Positions 34,794 through 46,189 of a stretch of 64,000 nt of DNA are shown here, piece by piece. Source of the stretch: Rutpela maculata (Eukaryota > Arthropoda > Insecta > Coleoptera > Cerambycidae); the NCBI GenBank assembly GCA_936432065.2, contig OW386289.2, positions 12,943,077-13,007,076 of the forward strand. Direction: 5' to 3'. The first letter of the stretch is position 1; every line of letters begins with the position of its first letter. The position numbers and the translations under genes were made by a program. The notes beneath the pieces are model-generated. The model had not been told where the DNA came from, searched no databases, and worked only from the letters and a program-made list of their open reading frames with translations.

Positions 34794-34869
34794 TATATTT
34801 TTAGTATAGATATCGGAACAATTTTTGTCAAAATCTCTGACGGGCCCCTAATGGCCAGACGATAGCGAC

Positions 34870-35030
34870 TCAATAGTGTATTTTAACGTGATCTGGAACT
34901 AGATTATATTTTCATCTCATTCCGTTGAAGGGTTGGGGGTAAATTGGGGTAAACAGATAAATCAAACAGGTAAAAGTCCATAAAATTGGTATTTGGTATA
35001 TACAAATGAAGCTATAAGTGTTTGGGAATT
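34870..35030 (-). repeat. dispersed repeat R, partial copy
   Basis: GATCTGGAACTAGATTATAT, ATTCCGTTGAAGGGTTGGGG and AAAATTGGTATTTGGTATAT match, inverted, the central part of repeat R at 40240-40350. Confidence 0.7.
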
Positions 35031-35513
35031 AATTAGAAATGGTTTCCAAGCATCGATTGACAGTAGAAAAAAATGGACCAAGTTACGTGACTTTTCAATA
35101 ATGTACGCGAAATATTAAATATAAGAAAAAGGATAAAAAAATGCATGTAATTTATATTATTTTTGAGATTTCTCTTACCATGCAAACTTGCTGAGGTTGT
35201 CTTCAGAGGGCCCTCTTTGATGTTGAATTTGAGGAATGTGGCACAAGCTTGTTGAAAATTTATAATGCACATCACAATGTACAAAAAGAAGATCACAACA
35301 TGCGGTTGCAAATAATTATTAAGATTAAATGAAAATATTCTCAAAAATGCGGAGCGACTGATGTCTGTGTTTATACAGCAAAAGCTACAAGACTCTTTGT
35401 TTTAGAATTAGAAATTACATGCGCATTATTGTTAAGTGACATGTGAGCAATTTAAAAGTAAATTTGGTGCGAAGATTATGGCGTAAATGTAATTTGAAGA
35501 ATGCTTAAATATA

Positions 35514-37256
35514 CAGGGTGACTCTTAAGGAACTGTACATACTTCTACTGTAAGTAGAGGCAGCTAAGACAAATACCAAGTGACCATTAAAAAGTGTTTG
35601 TTCCCTTTCTTTACTATCATACAGAGTGATTTATGAATTTTGTCCAAAAATTGTTTTGGTCATAACATTTTCACGGTTAATCCGATTTGCCTCATTTTTT
35701 ACAACAATGTACATTTTTGCCTATCAACCATCATACATATACAAAATTTAAAAAATCCAGGGACGGTTTCAAAAAAATTTGTTGGACTGCTTCGTATACG
35801 ATAGTTCACCCTGTATATGATTTATCTAAAACTTGATATGAAATTTGTATAGGACACAAATAGGTAGTAAAACCTGAGTATTTGAAATTTTTGTCACACT
35901 CTCAACAATTTTTTTAAAAACGATCAATTTTCAAGTCAAATGAAAAGTTTGGCAAAATGGAATAATTTAATGCATACTAATATTAATTAATACAAAAATT
36001 TAGCTAAAATATCTACATACCTCGTGCCTAGGTTTAGTAAGTACCATCATTTTAGTCAATTTCCAGGCCAGGTCTTAAAAATGTGGCTGATGTGGTCCAT
36101 CTAAAAAGTTGCCTCTCTATGTATTTTCTCCAATTAGTCAAATTACTTCCAAAAATGACAGAAATAAGTAGTCAAATTTGTGTTACCTAAATTTCCTCCA
36201 TTTAAAGTGCCCAACCTATATGTTCAGTTTAAGATCAATTTTAACGAAAACAGTACATTTTTCGAAATATTTTTAAAAGCCATCTTATTGAAATGCAAGC
36301 ATTGAATTTAAAATAAGTACAAGATACGGATCTACGTTTTGATATTTTCGTTATTCCTTTTCTTTTCTTATAATTCTTAAATACATACGTATTCAGGGGC
36401 GGCTCAAGGTAAATTTTCCACCCGGGCGGGTTCACGGACGTACTTCATACTAAAGTACAAGGATATCCCTTCGAGCTCCGCGATTAATCACTACTTTTTG
36501 TCGCCTCATTGTGTGTCGCGGTGGGGTGCAAATAAAAATCCGAAAAAAATTTTTGGATCGCCTCATTGTACTATTAAAAATTTGAAAAAAAAATTTTCGC
36601 CTCATGGAGGGGGTGCTATTAAAAATCCGAAAAAATTTTTTGCTCTCTGGCACCTCTCCTTTACTCTCAATTTGGCACTCCTCCGAACCGGCGCTCCGGG
36701 TTGCCCGGCCCTTAAGCCGCCCCTGTACGTATTGTAAATAAACATGTAAGACCTGGCCTGGAAATTGATTAAAATGATGGTACTTATTAAACCTAGGTAC
36801 GAGGTATGTAGATATTATTTTTTTAGCTAAATGTTTGTATTTACAAATATTAGTATACATTAAAATATTCCATTTTGCCAAACTTTTCATTTGACTTGAA
36901 AATTGATCGTTAATAAAAAATTTATTGTGAGTGTGATAAAAATTTCAAATACTAAGGTTTTACTACCGATTTGTGTCCTATACAAATTTCATATCAAGTT
37001 TTAGATAAATCACATACAGGGTGAACTATCGTATACGAAGCAATCCAACAAATTCTTCTGAAACCATCCCTGGATTTTTTAAATTTTGGATATGTACCAT
37101 TTGGTTATGACCAACACAATTTTTGGACAAAATTCATAAACCACTCTGTATGATAGTAAAGAAAGGGAACAAACACTTTTTAATGGTCACTTGGTATTTG
37201 TCTTAGGTGCCTCTACTAACGGTAGAAGTATGTACGGTTCCTCATGACTCACCCTG
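35514..37256. mobile_element. 1.74-kb palindromic element, CAGGGTGACTC ends
   Basis: CAGGGTGACTCTTAAGGAAC at 35514 pairs with GGTTCCTCATGACTCACCCTG ending at 37256, minus a few changes; TA flanks both sides. Each arm (35514-36075 and 36745-37256) contains a complete ~300-bp unit that is itself bounded by CAGGGTG-type ends (35514 to about 35815; 37015 to 37256). It looks like a MITE pair that has become one larger foldback. A hAT MITE sits in the loop. Confidence 0.85.
36386..36733. mobile_element. hAT MITE with perfect 8-bp TSD
   Basis: The element proper is 36394-36725, starting CAGGGGCGGCTCAAGG and ending CCTTAAGCCGCCCCTG. TACGTATT is duplicated exactly at 36386-36393 and 36726-36733. Inside, three imperfect units share ATTAAAAATCCGAAAAAAAT-like sequence plus CGCCTCAT. 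Open frames on both strands across it reflect these units and are not genes. Confidence 0.92.
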
Positions 37257-37299
37257 TATATTCACATTTATTAAAAAATACACAAAAAAAAATTTTTAA

Positions 37300-37612
37300 T
37301 GAAAACTAAATAATAAGATCTCAAAAAATTTTATGATTTAATGTGTGTACAAGAACCAAGAACCAAGAACCTCAAAATATTTTTTTTACTTTATCCACCC
37401 CCACTACCACCCCCCTATCACCACCCCCACCTCAATACCGATGTGGGATATCGTTTTATGGGTTTTTGGGGTAGATGATTTCAAATATTATATTATTAAA
37501 GTTCCATAAACAATTATTTCCACATACAAAATTTTTTCGTTTTAAGAGACTTGGATGGAAAATCTGGATGTGGAAGAAGTGATTCCTTGGGCAGCGGTTT
37601 TTTAAATGTATT
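37300..37612 (-). repeat. dispersed repeat R, partial copy
   Basis: Contains the C-rich block (CCACCCCCACTACCACCCCC), GGGTTTTTGGGGTAGA, GGAAAATCTGGATGTGGAAG and GATTCCTTGGGCAGCGG. This is the left half of repeat R in reverse orientation. Confidence 0.75.
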
Positions 37613-38448
37613 TCTCTTTGGCGATTTCTTATTATATTATTCTAACAGTAAAATTCCATGAATTCTAATGTAATGAGGCTGTAAGTTTAACGTGTACTTT
37701 TTTCATTGAAGAAAGAAATAAGCCAAAAGACGATTTTTAAAACTGTCCCATAAGTAACATATTTCAGTTGCTCCCTGATTATATAACAACTTGTTCAGTT
37801 CAAAATTAATATTTCTAGGAAGAGAACACGTTTCACAATCCAACGCCGAGAAATAGTTACGTACTGGTGGATGAGGAAGTGTTATCTTTCACTGTAATCC
37901 GAAGGTTTGAAATACTTCTAGTTGTATATATTTCAATCATGCATCTAGTTACCGGTTCGAACGATAAACAAACTAAACTAACAAAATTGACCCGAAGCTA
38001 GTATTTGATCTATTCAACAGTGATAAATAGGTTTTCTTTGGCAGTTATTATTAAGTTTTATCTGTTCCGTAACAAACCTTTCTCTACGCACGTGCGGGTG
38101 TGTCGATTCGTTCGGAAATGGCAGTATAGCACTTAAAAATCATTTCGTTGCGGGCAGTATCAAAGTCGAACAAGGTTACGATTTTTTTTAATAAGTTCAG
38201 GTAAATAATTACGAAAGCTTTCGAACGATTAATTGCCTCTTAAAACGTTAATTTGCCTTGAGTATTTTTAATGATAATAATAATAAATGTGATCCACCTG
38301 AGGCTAACTAATAGCTGCAGTTCATTCACAAAAATGAGATTTTGCTTGATAAAACCACTGAACTTTAACATTAAGCAGTTAATGTGGTAGTTTAGATATC
38401 AACCTGCGTGATAATTCCTATTTCGCGTTGCTTTTAATTGTAAATATA
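37613..38448. other. non-genic spacer
   Basis: No gene or repeat boundary is recognised between the repeat R fragment and the left end of M1. Confidence 0.4.
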
Positions 38449-39140
38449 CAGATTGGACCAAATTAGATATGATTTGAAGTTTTCTCTAAAACTATGGCAG
38501 ATAGAAAAAAACCAATATAGGTGTTCTGAGTTCGATTTTCGAGAAACAAATAATGACGCAAACCGCGATCGTTTATCTTTTTCGACTATCGAGCTTCAGA
38601 GCGTTTTTGGAAAATTTGAATTTTTGGATGACCTCTATATCTCAATTACCAAGTGTCGAATCGAAAATCGAATAACATATTCTTTAGGCACTTTTTTGAG
38701 TAGAATCTGATGCTGATAAGAAGAAAATTTATGCATGCCTCAGTTTTCGAAATATAGATATAACTTGTGTTTTTTAAATGGAATAACCTGTAAATTATTT
38801 CATTATTCGATCACAACTTAAATTAGCTGTCCAACGATATTATCATATGTCATATTTATCTCTAGAAAAAGTGGTTAATTTTCAAAAAATGTAATATATT
38901 TGTGAGGAGGCCATGGTAACAACAAAAACTCTTCTTATAATATAAAATAATTTTGCCAAAAATAGGAAACACTAAACTACAAAAACTCGCTGTATTTTCT
39001 CTGCACCCTCACAAGTCACTTAATTCATATAAATAATTCTCCCTTTTCCTCCAGCATTTTTTATCAATAATTTTTAGTAATTTCAGTTTAATGTAATTCA
39101 GAAACTTATGTATATGTATAATATATAATAGCATTATATA

Positions 39141-39687
39141 CAGTGTGTCCAACTAAGTCGGCACCATATGGGAAACTTTTTTATTATTGGTTTTATGAAA
39201 AAAAGTTATTCTTCATAAAAAGTTTTGCATGGCCTAAAACCCAATATGAAATAATCAGATATCAATTTTTTGCAGTCGTATACGGGGTTTGTCGAAAAAT
39301 GTAAATTTTGCTGAAGAGTAAAGTACCTTTATTTATTACAATATCGACAATCGTTATTAAAAAAAGTTGATCCCAATTGAAAACTACGATCAGATATCCA
39401 ATATTATCCATTTACCATGAAAAAACGATCTTTAATAATTTTTAGTTATAATACCTATTTTTTCATGGTAGATGGATAATACTGGATATGTGACCGTAGT
39501 TTTCAATTAGGATCAACTTTTCTTATTATCGACAATCGTTATTGACGTTATATAACTGCAAAAAAATTGATATCTGATAATTTCAATTTGGGTTTTAGGC
39601 CATGCAAAACTTTTTAAGAATAACTTTTTTCATAAAACCGATAATAAAAAAGTTTCCCATATGGTGCAGACTTAGTTGGACACACTG
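39141..39687. mobile_element. 547-bp near-perfect foldback MITE
   Basis: CAGTGTGTCCAACTAAGTC at the left end pairs with GACTTAGTTGGACACACTG at the right end, with TA on both sides. Pairing continues almost to the centre, through GATCCCAATTGAAAACTACG and CCATGAAAAAACGATC / ATTTTTTCATGG. Confidence 0.9.
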
Positions 39688-39902
39688 TATATATGATTGT
39701 GTTGAGAAATATATCAGTGGCCCGCAAACAAATCTGTACCAGATTTAGGCGTGCCACTGATTTTGCTAAATAATCTATAATGTAAATTGTAACTTTAATT
39801 CTGTCTTTGAATAAATTACTTACTTACAATAAATGTTCGAATTATCTTCCATTGACATCTACGCATATTTATCGCATTTCTAATATTTATTGAGAAGGCC
39901 AT

Positions 39903-40597
39903 GGTAAAAACCGCTGCCCAAGGAATCACTACTTCCACATCCAGATTTTCTATCCAAGTCACTCACAACGAAAAAACTTGGTGGAAATAATTGTTTATGG
40001 AACTTTAATACTATAATATTTGAAATCCTCTACCCCAGAAACCCATAAAACTACACCCCACATCGGTAGTGGGGTGGGGGTGGTGATAGTGGGGGTGGAT
40101 GAAGTAAAACAATATTTTGAGGCTTCTGGTTCTTGTATATACACTAAATCACATTTTTTTTTCATACCCTTCAATAATGAGGTGGGGGTGGTGATGGGGT
40201 TGGTTAATGCCAAAATTTTTTTTGTATATACTAAATACCAATTTTATGGACTCTTACCTGCTTGATTTACCCCTTTACTCCAAATTTACGCCAATTTACC
40301 CCCAACCCTTCGACGCAACAAGATGAAAATATAATCTAGTTCCAGATCTCGTTAAAGTACATATGTGTACCAAATTTCAAGTCAATATCTTCCAGAGTAA
40401 ACGTGCGCACAAAAAAGTTACAGACAGACCGACAGACAGACAGAAATTTTTTTTCGCTCAAACTTAAAATCTCGACGTTTCATCACATTTTAAGCCTATT
40501 TATAATTTATTAATTTTAAAAATTTTTATTGTTCAACAATAAAAATTTTTAAATTTTTTTTTGTCGTTACTATACTTCCACTGGATGTGGAAGTAAA
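39903..40597 (+). repeat. dispersed repeat R, long copy A
   Basis: It runs from CCGCTGCCCAAGGAATCACT to CTTCCACTGGATGTGGAAGT. In order: TACTTCCACATCCAG (inverted against the 3' end), a G-rich block (GGTAGTGGGGTGGGGGTGGT), TTACCCCCAACCCTTCGACG, GATCTCGTTAAAGTACATAT, a CAGACAGACCGACAGACAGA run, then TTAAAATCTCGACGTTTCAT. The inverted ends with TA next to them suggest a MITE core with extra flanks. It has relatives at 0.8, 34.9, 37.3, 42.0, 49.9 and 52.6 kb. Confidence 0.85.
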
Positions 40598-40789
40598 AAA
40601 AGGAAGATCGAAATAATCGCAAATTTCAAGAACTAATTTGTGAGTTAATTGTGAGTGAGCATTGTTAAAAATGGTTCAATTTGGTAATGGTGAAAAATTT
40701 TTATAGAATTTAACTTCCGAGCTTTATTTTAATAGGTAAATTTTAGACAGCAAAATTTTGTGCCAAAAGTTCCACCTAAACAATATCTT

Positions 40790-41762
40790 TAGATATCCAG
40801 AAAAGAAACAGGACAGCCAGACATAACAATATTCAAAAGGCTACAACAAAATTTAAAAGAGTTTGAATCATTTGCAAAAATATATAATAAAGCAGGTAAA
40901 GAAGCTGTAAAAAATATTGTTTTAGACACTATAAGACAAGATCCTAATATGTTGTCTCATGAAATAAAAGAAAATTTAGGAATCCCAAAAACAGCTGCAT
41001 TGCGTTGTTTTTGCCAGTGAATTTTGCATCAGTGCAATGAAGTGCCAGGATTTAAAGGAACAATTATATGGAGAGACGAGGATCATATAAGCAGTGCCGG
41101 AATTTTTAATTGGCATAATAACCACCATTGGACTTATGAAAATCCTCACGTAACCGCTACAGTTAATCGTCAGGGACGATTTGGATTTTGTGCATGGTGT
41201 GGTTTTATTGGATACCAAATAATAAGTCCTCATTTTTTCACGGTAATATGAATACCGAAAAAATTTTTATTAACATTCTACGACAAGAAATAGAGCCCTT
41301 TGCAGACAATATGCCTGTAAGAAAAATTTATTTACCAACACGATGGCACCCCAGGTCATACTTCAAATGAAACACGAAATTATTTAAATGCTCAATTTGG
41401 AGAGGATTGGATAGGTATCTATATTATCACTCAGGACTAGTTTATCAATGTCTAGTTAGCTAAGTTAACTAAATTGATAACTAACAATTAATTTAGCTAA
41501 CTGAACATTAATAAACAACAAAGTAGTTTAGATATTGTTTAAATTTTAGGAAATAATGGTCCTATTTTGTGGCCAGCTTGATCTCTTGATAGAACCCCTG
41601 CCGACTTTTGGCATTGGGGTTATTTGAAAAATATGATATATAGAGAACGTTCTAATAACATAAAAGAATTGGAAAACAAAATATTAGCTTCGTTTCGGAC
41701 ATTACCTCCTGTTATTATTGGAAATACAACAAATGCTGCAAGAAGAAGGTTCCAAAATGCAT
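40790..41762 (+). pseudogene. mariner/IS630-type transposase relic with intron
   Basis: The N-terminal helix-turn-helix region reads AVKNIVLDTIRQDPN, then HEIKENLGIPKTAALRCF (40900-41010). A TGA at about 41018 sits where a Trp is expected. RDEDHISSAGIFNWHNNHHW (41075-41135) holds the first acidic motif; FGFCAWCGFIGYQI follows. In another frame, IYQHDGTPGHTSNETRNYL (41325-41385) holds the second Asp. After a 135-bp intron-like gap (41415-41549), NNGPILWPA.SLDRTPADFW holds the third. About 35 residues between the DNA-binding and catalytic parts seem deleted. This is an IS630-Tc1-mariner enzyme by motif order, now inactive; it is the likely former transposase of M1. Confidence 0.8.
41415..41549 (+). 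other. probable 135-bp GT-AG intron in the transposase relic
   Basis: The exon ends EDWI-G at 41414; the gap begins GTATCT and ends AATTTTAG. Joining 41414 to 41550 keeps a phase-1 frame and gives a contiguous EDWIGNNGPILWPA, the expected motif spacing. An inverted pair (GTTAGCTAA/TTAGCTAAC) inside leaves a small insertion as an alternative. Confidence 0.65.
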
Positions 41763-41985
41763 AAGATGTCAATGGAAGACAGTTCGAACATTTACTGTAG
41801 CTTACTTTTTCCCATTTTTGGCAAAATTATTTTATATTACAAGAAGTGTTTTCCATGGCGTTCTCACAAATATATGAATTTTTTCGAAAATTAACTACTT
41901 TCCTTAGAGATAAATATGACATATGATACATTGTTAAATAGCTAATTTAAGTCGTGATCGAATACCGAAATAATTTAAAAAAAAA

Positions 41986-42671
41986 AAACAGCTGCCCAAG
42001 GAACCACTACTTCCACATCCAGATTCTCTATCCAAGTCACTTACAACGAAAAAACTTTGTATGTGGAAATAACTGTTCATGGAACTTTAATAATATAATA
42101 TTTGAAATCCTCTACCCAAAAACCCATAAAATGATACCCCACATCGGTAGTGGGGTGGGGGTGGTGATAGAGGGGTGGTAGTGGGGGTGGATGAGAAAAA
42201 AAAATATTTTGAGGTTCTTCTTCTGGTTCTTGTACATAAACTAAAATCACATTTTTTTCATCCCCTTTAATAATGGAGTGGGGGTGATAATGGGGGTGGC
42301 TAATTCCAAAAATTTTTTTGTGACCTTAGCTTCTCTTTTATATACAATTTTATGGACTCTTACTCGCTTGATTTACCCATTTACCCCAATTTACCCCCCA
42401 ACCCTTCGACGGAACAAGAGGAAAAGATAATCTAGTTCCAGATCTCGTTAAAGTACATATGTGTACCAAATTTCAAGTCAATATCTTAAACGGTTCCAGA
42501 GTAAACGTGCGCACAAAAAAAAGTTACAGACAGACCGACCGACAGACAGAAATTTTTTTTTTGCTCAAACTTAAAATCTCGACGGTTCATGACATTTTAA
42601 ACCTATTTGAACAATAAAAATTTTTAAAAAATTTTTGTCGTTACTATACTTCCACTGGATGTGGAAGTAAT
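41986..42671 (+). repeat. dispersed repeat R, long copy B
   Basis: Same order of blocks as copy A, from CAGCTGCCCAAGGAACCACT to CTGGATGTGGAAGTAATA. It interrupts the right arm of M1; the arm resumes at 42672. Confidence 0.85.
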
Positions 42672-44019
42672 AAAAGTTATGTCTGTATCTCGAAAACTGA
42701 GGCATGCATAATTTTCTTCTTATTAACAACGGATTCTACTCTAAAAAGTACCTTGAGAATGTGTTGCTCGATTTTCGATTCGACACTTGGTAATTGAGGT
42801 ATGAAAATGCCAATTTTCCAAAAACTCTGTAGTATATGTGTATGCAAATTTCTGATCGAGCTCTTTATAGCTCTGTAGTCGAAAAAGATAGATAGACGAT
42901 TGCGGTTTGCGCCATTGTTTGTTTCTCGAAAATCGAGCTCAGGACACCTACAGTGTGTTTCACTTGAAATGGTCACACCCCAGTAACTCTTTTATTTTTT
43001 TTGATTTGAATCAAATTTGGTTTAAGTATAGAATAAATTAGGATCTACTTATGACCAGAAGAACATTCGCCTCCTACAAATGCAAAGCCACCTGCGGTAC
43101 CAATAGTACAGTGAAATTAAAATTTTTATTCGGACAAATTTACATAAAGCTGTTCTCGACGGCAATGTATTCCAGGGAACCGTATTATTACCATATTAAA
43201 AGTCCCCGAACATTGAGGTGCCGGAACACTCATAAAATTCAGTCGCCATCTTGGATTATATAGTTTTTAGAGATTTTCTCGTAAACGGTCAGTTTTTTTG
43301 AAAATTGTACAAGATAGAAAATTTACTTAAAATTGAAATATATGTAAAATGACCCATAGTTTGCTATACTTTTTTTTAATAATAAACGAATCAACACAAT
43401 GAAATTGACTGCAGATTAAAAAAATAAATAGTTTAAATATGTTTAGTTAGTTTGATTAAAAAATAGCAATATATGATTTTCAACAACTTGAAGATCTAAA
43501 AGATAAAAATTTCATTAACTATATGCCATTATCTGTAAAAGAAAACTTTTACCACAAAACTTAAGGCAATTCTAGTTCATCATCGTCTTGAACCGTCATG
43601 TTTGAACAAGAATTTCCTTGGCAGATTTTTCATAAAGCCGTAAAACACAAAGTTGATTTTCTAGCTACAAGAATATCCACAACCAGTTTTGCAGCTACAA
43701 AGTATTAAATTCATAATGAAATTTGGAGCTGGAGGCCTCAGTGCTGTAATAGGAACCGGATCTGTTTAATGATCCACTTCTGTATCTAATAAAAAGCACT
43801 CATTATATGATATTTCGCAGCATCTTTGGTGGGTGAAAGTCTTACAAGTTTAAAATTTCCATGAAGATTGTAATGTGTCGTAATGGTGTTGTATGCATAA
43901 AATCTCAACTCATCAATAGTTTTAACATTTTCTTTTTTATTACCATAGAGTCGCATTATAAAATTTTCTCAAACTGTAATTAATTTATCTGCATCCTCAT
44001 CAGGTCTGTTATAATTATT

Positions 44020-44954
44020 AAGGTACCAAGGGTGTTATAAGGATAATAACGCACCGAGGCAACACCACCTAGAGATTAAAGCCAGACAACAGCTGACATG
44101 ACGTCACGCTTCAACGATTGTCAAGTGTAGTGTCAAATGTATCTTATTGTTTATTCTGTGTTTTAAACGTGTAAATGTGATCTAAAACCCCCATCTAAAA
44201 CAGTCAACAAATAATACATTCCAGTGATAGTTATAAAATACTTAATTACCATGCAAAATGGTAAACAAATGCTGCGTTCTTCGCTGTACTGGTAATTATG
44301 CCACCGGGAAAAGGTACACGTTTTTAAATTTCCCAAAGATGAGAAACTGAGAAACAAATGGATTAAAGCTATTCATCGAGAAAACTTTAAAATTTCTATG
44401 CACTCTGGTGAGTTATTATTTTTAAATCTCGTAATCTAAATCGAACGAAACTAAAATTGAGGCTAGGTTTTCACTTATCTTATTTGAGTGACCAAATACG
44501 CTTTTCGTTAGTTAGTTTTGCCTCAGAATTTAATTAGGAACCTCTTTTATTAAAAAAAAAACCGTTTTACTTTATAAGAATTAGTAGAAGCAAATTAGAA
44601 GTGATTTTTATTGTTCTAATTACGTCCAAATGTATTATGTATCTCAATATCTAAAACCAATATATGCATATTTTTTATTATATAGTATAAGTAAAACATC
44701 ACTCTAAGCTTAAATACAGCAAACATTACGCAGGTAATAAATATTTCGTATTTGGGAGTAGTCACATGTAGTATAATAGCATTGCTTTAATGCATTACGC
44801 CGCCTTCCTTTAGTGACGTCACCAGCTGGTTGTGTGGCTTTAATCTCTAGGTGGTGTTGACCGAGGTCGGCAGTGTACAATCCCGAGGGCCTCTGGCCCG
44901 AGGGAGTGTACGTCGACCTAGGGCGTCATTATCCTATAACACCCTTGGCGCCTT
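44020..44954. mobile_element. P-like/THAP element in gene B3
   Basis: AAGGTACCAAGGGTGTTATA at the left end and its inverse (TATAACACCCTTGGCGCCTT) at the right end form terminal inverted repeats of about 28 bp. Second inner repeats are GAGGCAACACCACCTAGAGA / TCTCTAGGTGGTGTTGACCG. The single coding remnant is a THAP exon (44258-44407). THAP domains head the transposases of P elements, hence the name, but no clear 8-bp target duplication is visible. Confidence 0.65.
44258..44407 (+). pseudogene. THAP zinc-finger first exon (frameshifted)
   Basis: From ATG 44258: MVNKCCVLRCTGNYATGKRY, then TFLNFPK. After a one-base loss near 44332-44338 the frame continues as DEKLRNKWIKAIHRENFKIS. The C-x3-C pair, the aromatic-FP step and the conserved W match the first half of a THAP C2CH domain. 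The exon ends at a good donor, CTG|GTGAGT (44408), before the final C-x2-H, which should be on the next exon; that exon was not found. Function in a P-like transposase would be sequence-specific DNA binding. Confidence 0.65.
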
Positions 44955-44959
44955 CAACG

Positions 44960-45280
44960 TTTAATGTCCTGCAAGTCTGTTATTTAATTCGAATTTTTTT
45001 TTGACATTTACGATTTATTAATTTGACATCTATTATGTTCAGAACGATTTGATTTAAAAGAGAGTAAAAATCAAAATTGTTTGTAAACGCCGCCGTTGCA
45101 TAGCAACGCATTTTGTTTGTCAATAACGCTATCATAATTTGCTTGTTTTGGGTTGTAATATAATTTTATAATGCCCTAGGGCGTTATAAATATTCATAAC
45201 GCCCTAGGGCGTTATTTTTCATTTAATGTATCTCAAAATAGGGTGGTTATTGTAAAATAACAGACTTGTAGGACATTAAA
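44960..45280. mobile_element. 321-bp MITE next to the THAP element
   Basis: TTTAATGTCCTGCAAGTCTG at the left end pairs with CAGACTTGTAGGACATTAAA at the right end. Inside are two near-identical palindromes with GCCCTAGGGC cores (45168-45187 and 45196-45215). Together with the THAP element it fills the gap in gene B3. Confidence 0.75.
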
Positions 45281-46189
45281 TATTTTAATATGCTTTATCA
45301 AATTCTTATTCCTTTGGACAAGTTTTATAGCAGCGTTTTTACCTTTTTTATAAAAAGAAGATGTTGTATCACAACCGGATATGGCATGTAGAAATAGCAA
45401 AACTTCCTTTATTGGGCCTAGCAAGCATTGCACATTCGAAATATTTGTGAATCGATCTGGTTTAGATGCTGACTTGGTCTTAGCATATGAAGGTTTTTAT
45501 TACAATGGTGTATTAAAAGGACCATCTTATCAGAATCATCACCTACTACAATGACATTTTTGTTGGTTTCTGCCACTGTTATAGCTGTAGATACAATTAC
45601 TATATCAACATCATCTGGGGCCTGTATAACGAAGATTCCAAATTTTCTTAAAATCATTGTCAATCATTGTTCAATAAAACGTTTCTTATTTTTCCTATTC
45701 GAGACGAAATCACCTTGATAAATTGAAGACATTGTCTCATCAGTCACAGCAATTTCGATGTTACATTTTGCTTTAACAGATCTTCTTCGTTGTTCTTGGT
45801 TCTTAATATTTAATGTGCCACTATGCCACGAATGTAATTTTTCCTACATGTTTTATGTACAGAAATTTGTTCAACATCCTCAAAATGTTTCCACTTATCA
45901 TCATTTTTCGTTTTGCTTGCAATAATTAGTGTCGCAAATCCTTCCTCATCTTGTAAAAGCCATAACATTGCATAAGATACACGTATTAGCTTCCATATTG
46001 TCTTAAAAATATTTACCAGGAACAACAACAAATAACAAATTTTTAAACGATCATGCGCACTTTGTCAAATATAGTCCAATGCACTTATTATAACTTATTA
46101 ACACACTATTTATATTAAGTATAATACTAATAAATACTCATTATTTAGCAAACAACTACGGGCCATAAACACAAGTAACAAGTAGTAAA

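Larger units (their letters stand above)
43564..46031 (-). pseudogene. gene B3: XPG-like/Cys8 transposon protein, interrupted
   Basis: N to C on the minus strand: an N-terminal Cys/His motif (VHKTCRKNYIRG, about 45840); VVGDDSDKMVLLIHHC (about 45550), a DxD step; LLFLHAISGCDTTSSFYKKG (about 45390-45330), the most conserved block; HIKIF at 45290. Then a gap of inserted DNA (44021-45280), then NNYNRPDEDADKLITV, FIMRLYGNKKENVKTIDELR, and LRPPAPNFIMNLILCSCK with GCGYSCS at about 43650. The Asp-rich order DxD...GCDT is what XPG/FEN-type nucleases show, so I infer a metal-dependent nuclease domain with a Zn-binding tail. Stops and frameshifts make it inactive. Confidence 0.7.

Noticed and set aside
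36450..36890. 146-codon minus-strand open frame.
   Set aside because: Lies across the hAT MITE and its internal repeats; basic/aromatic text repeats with the repeat units.
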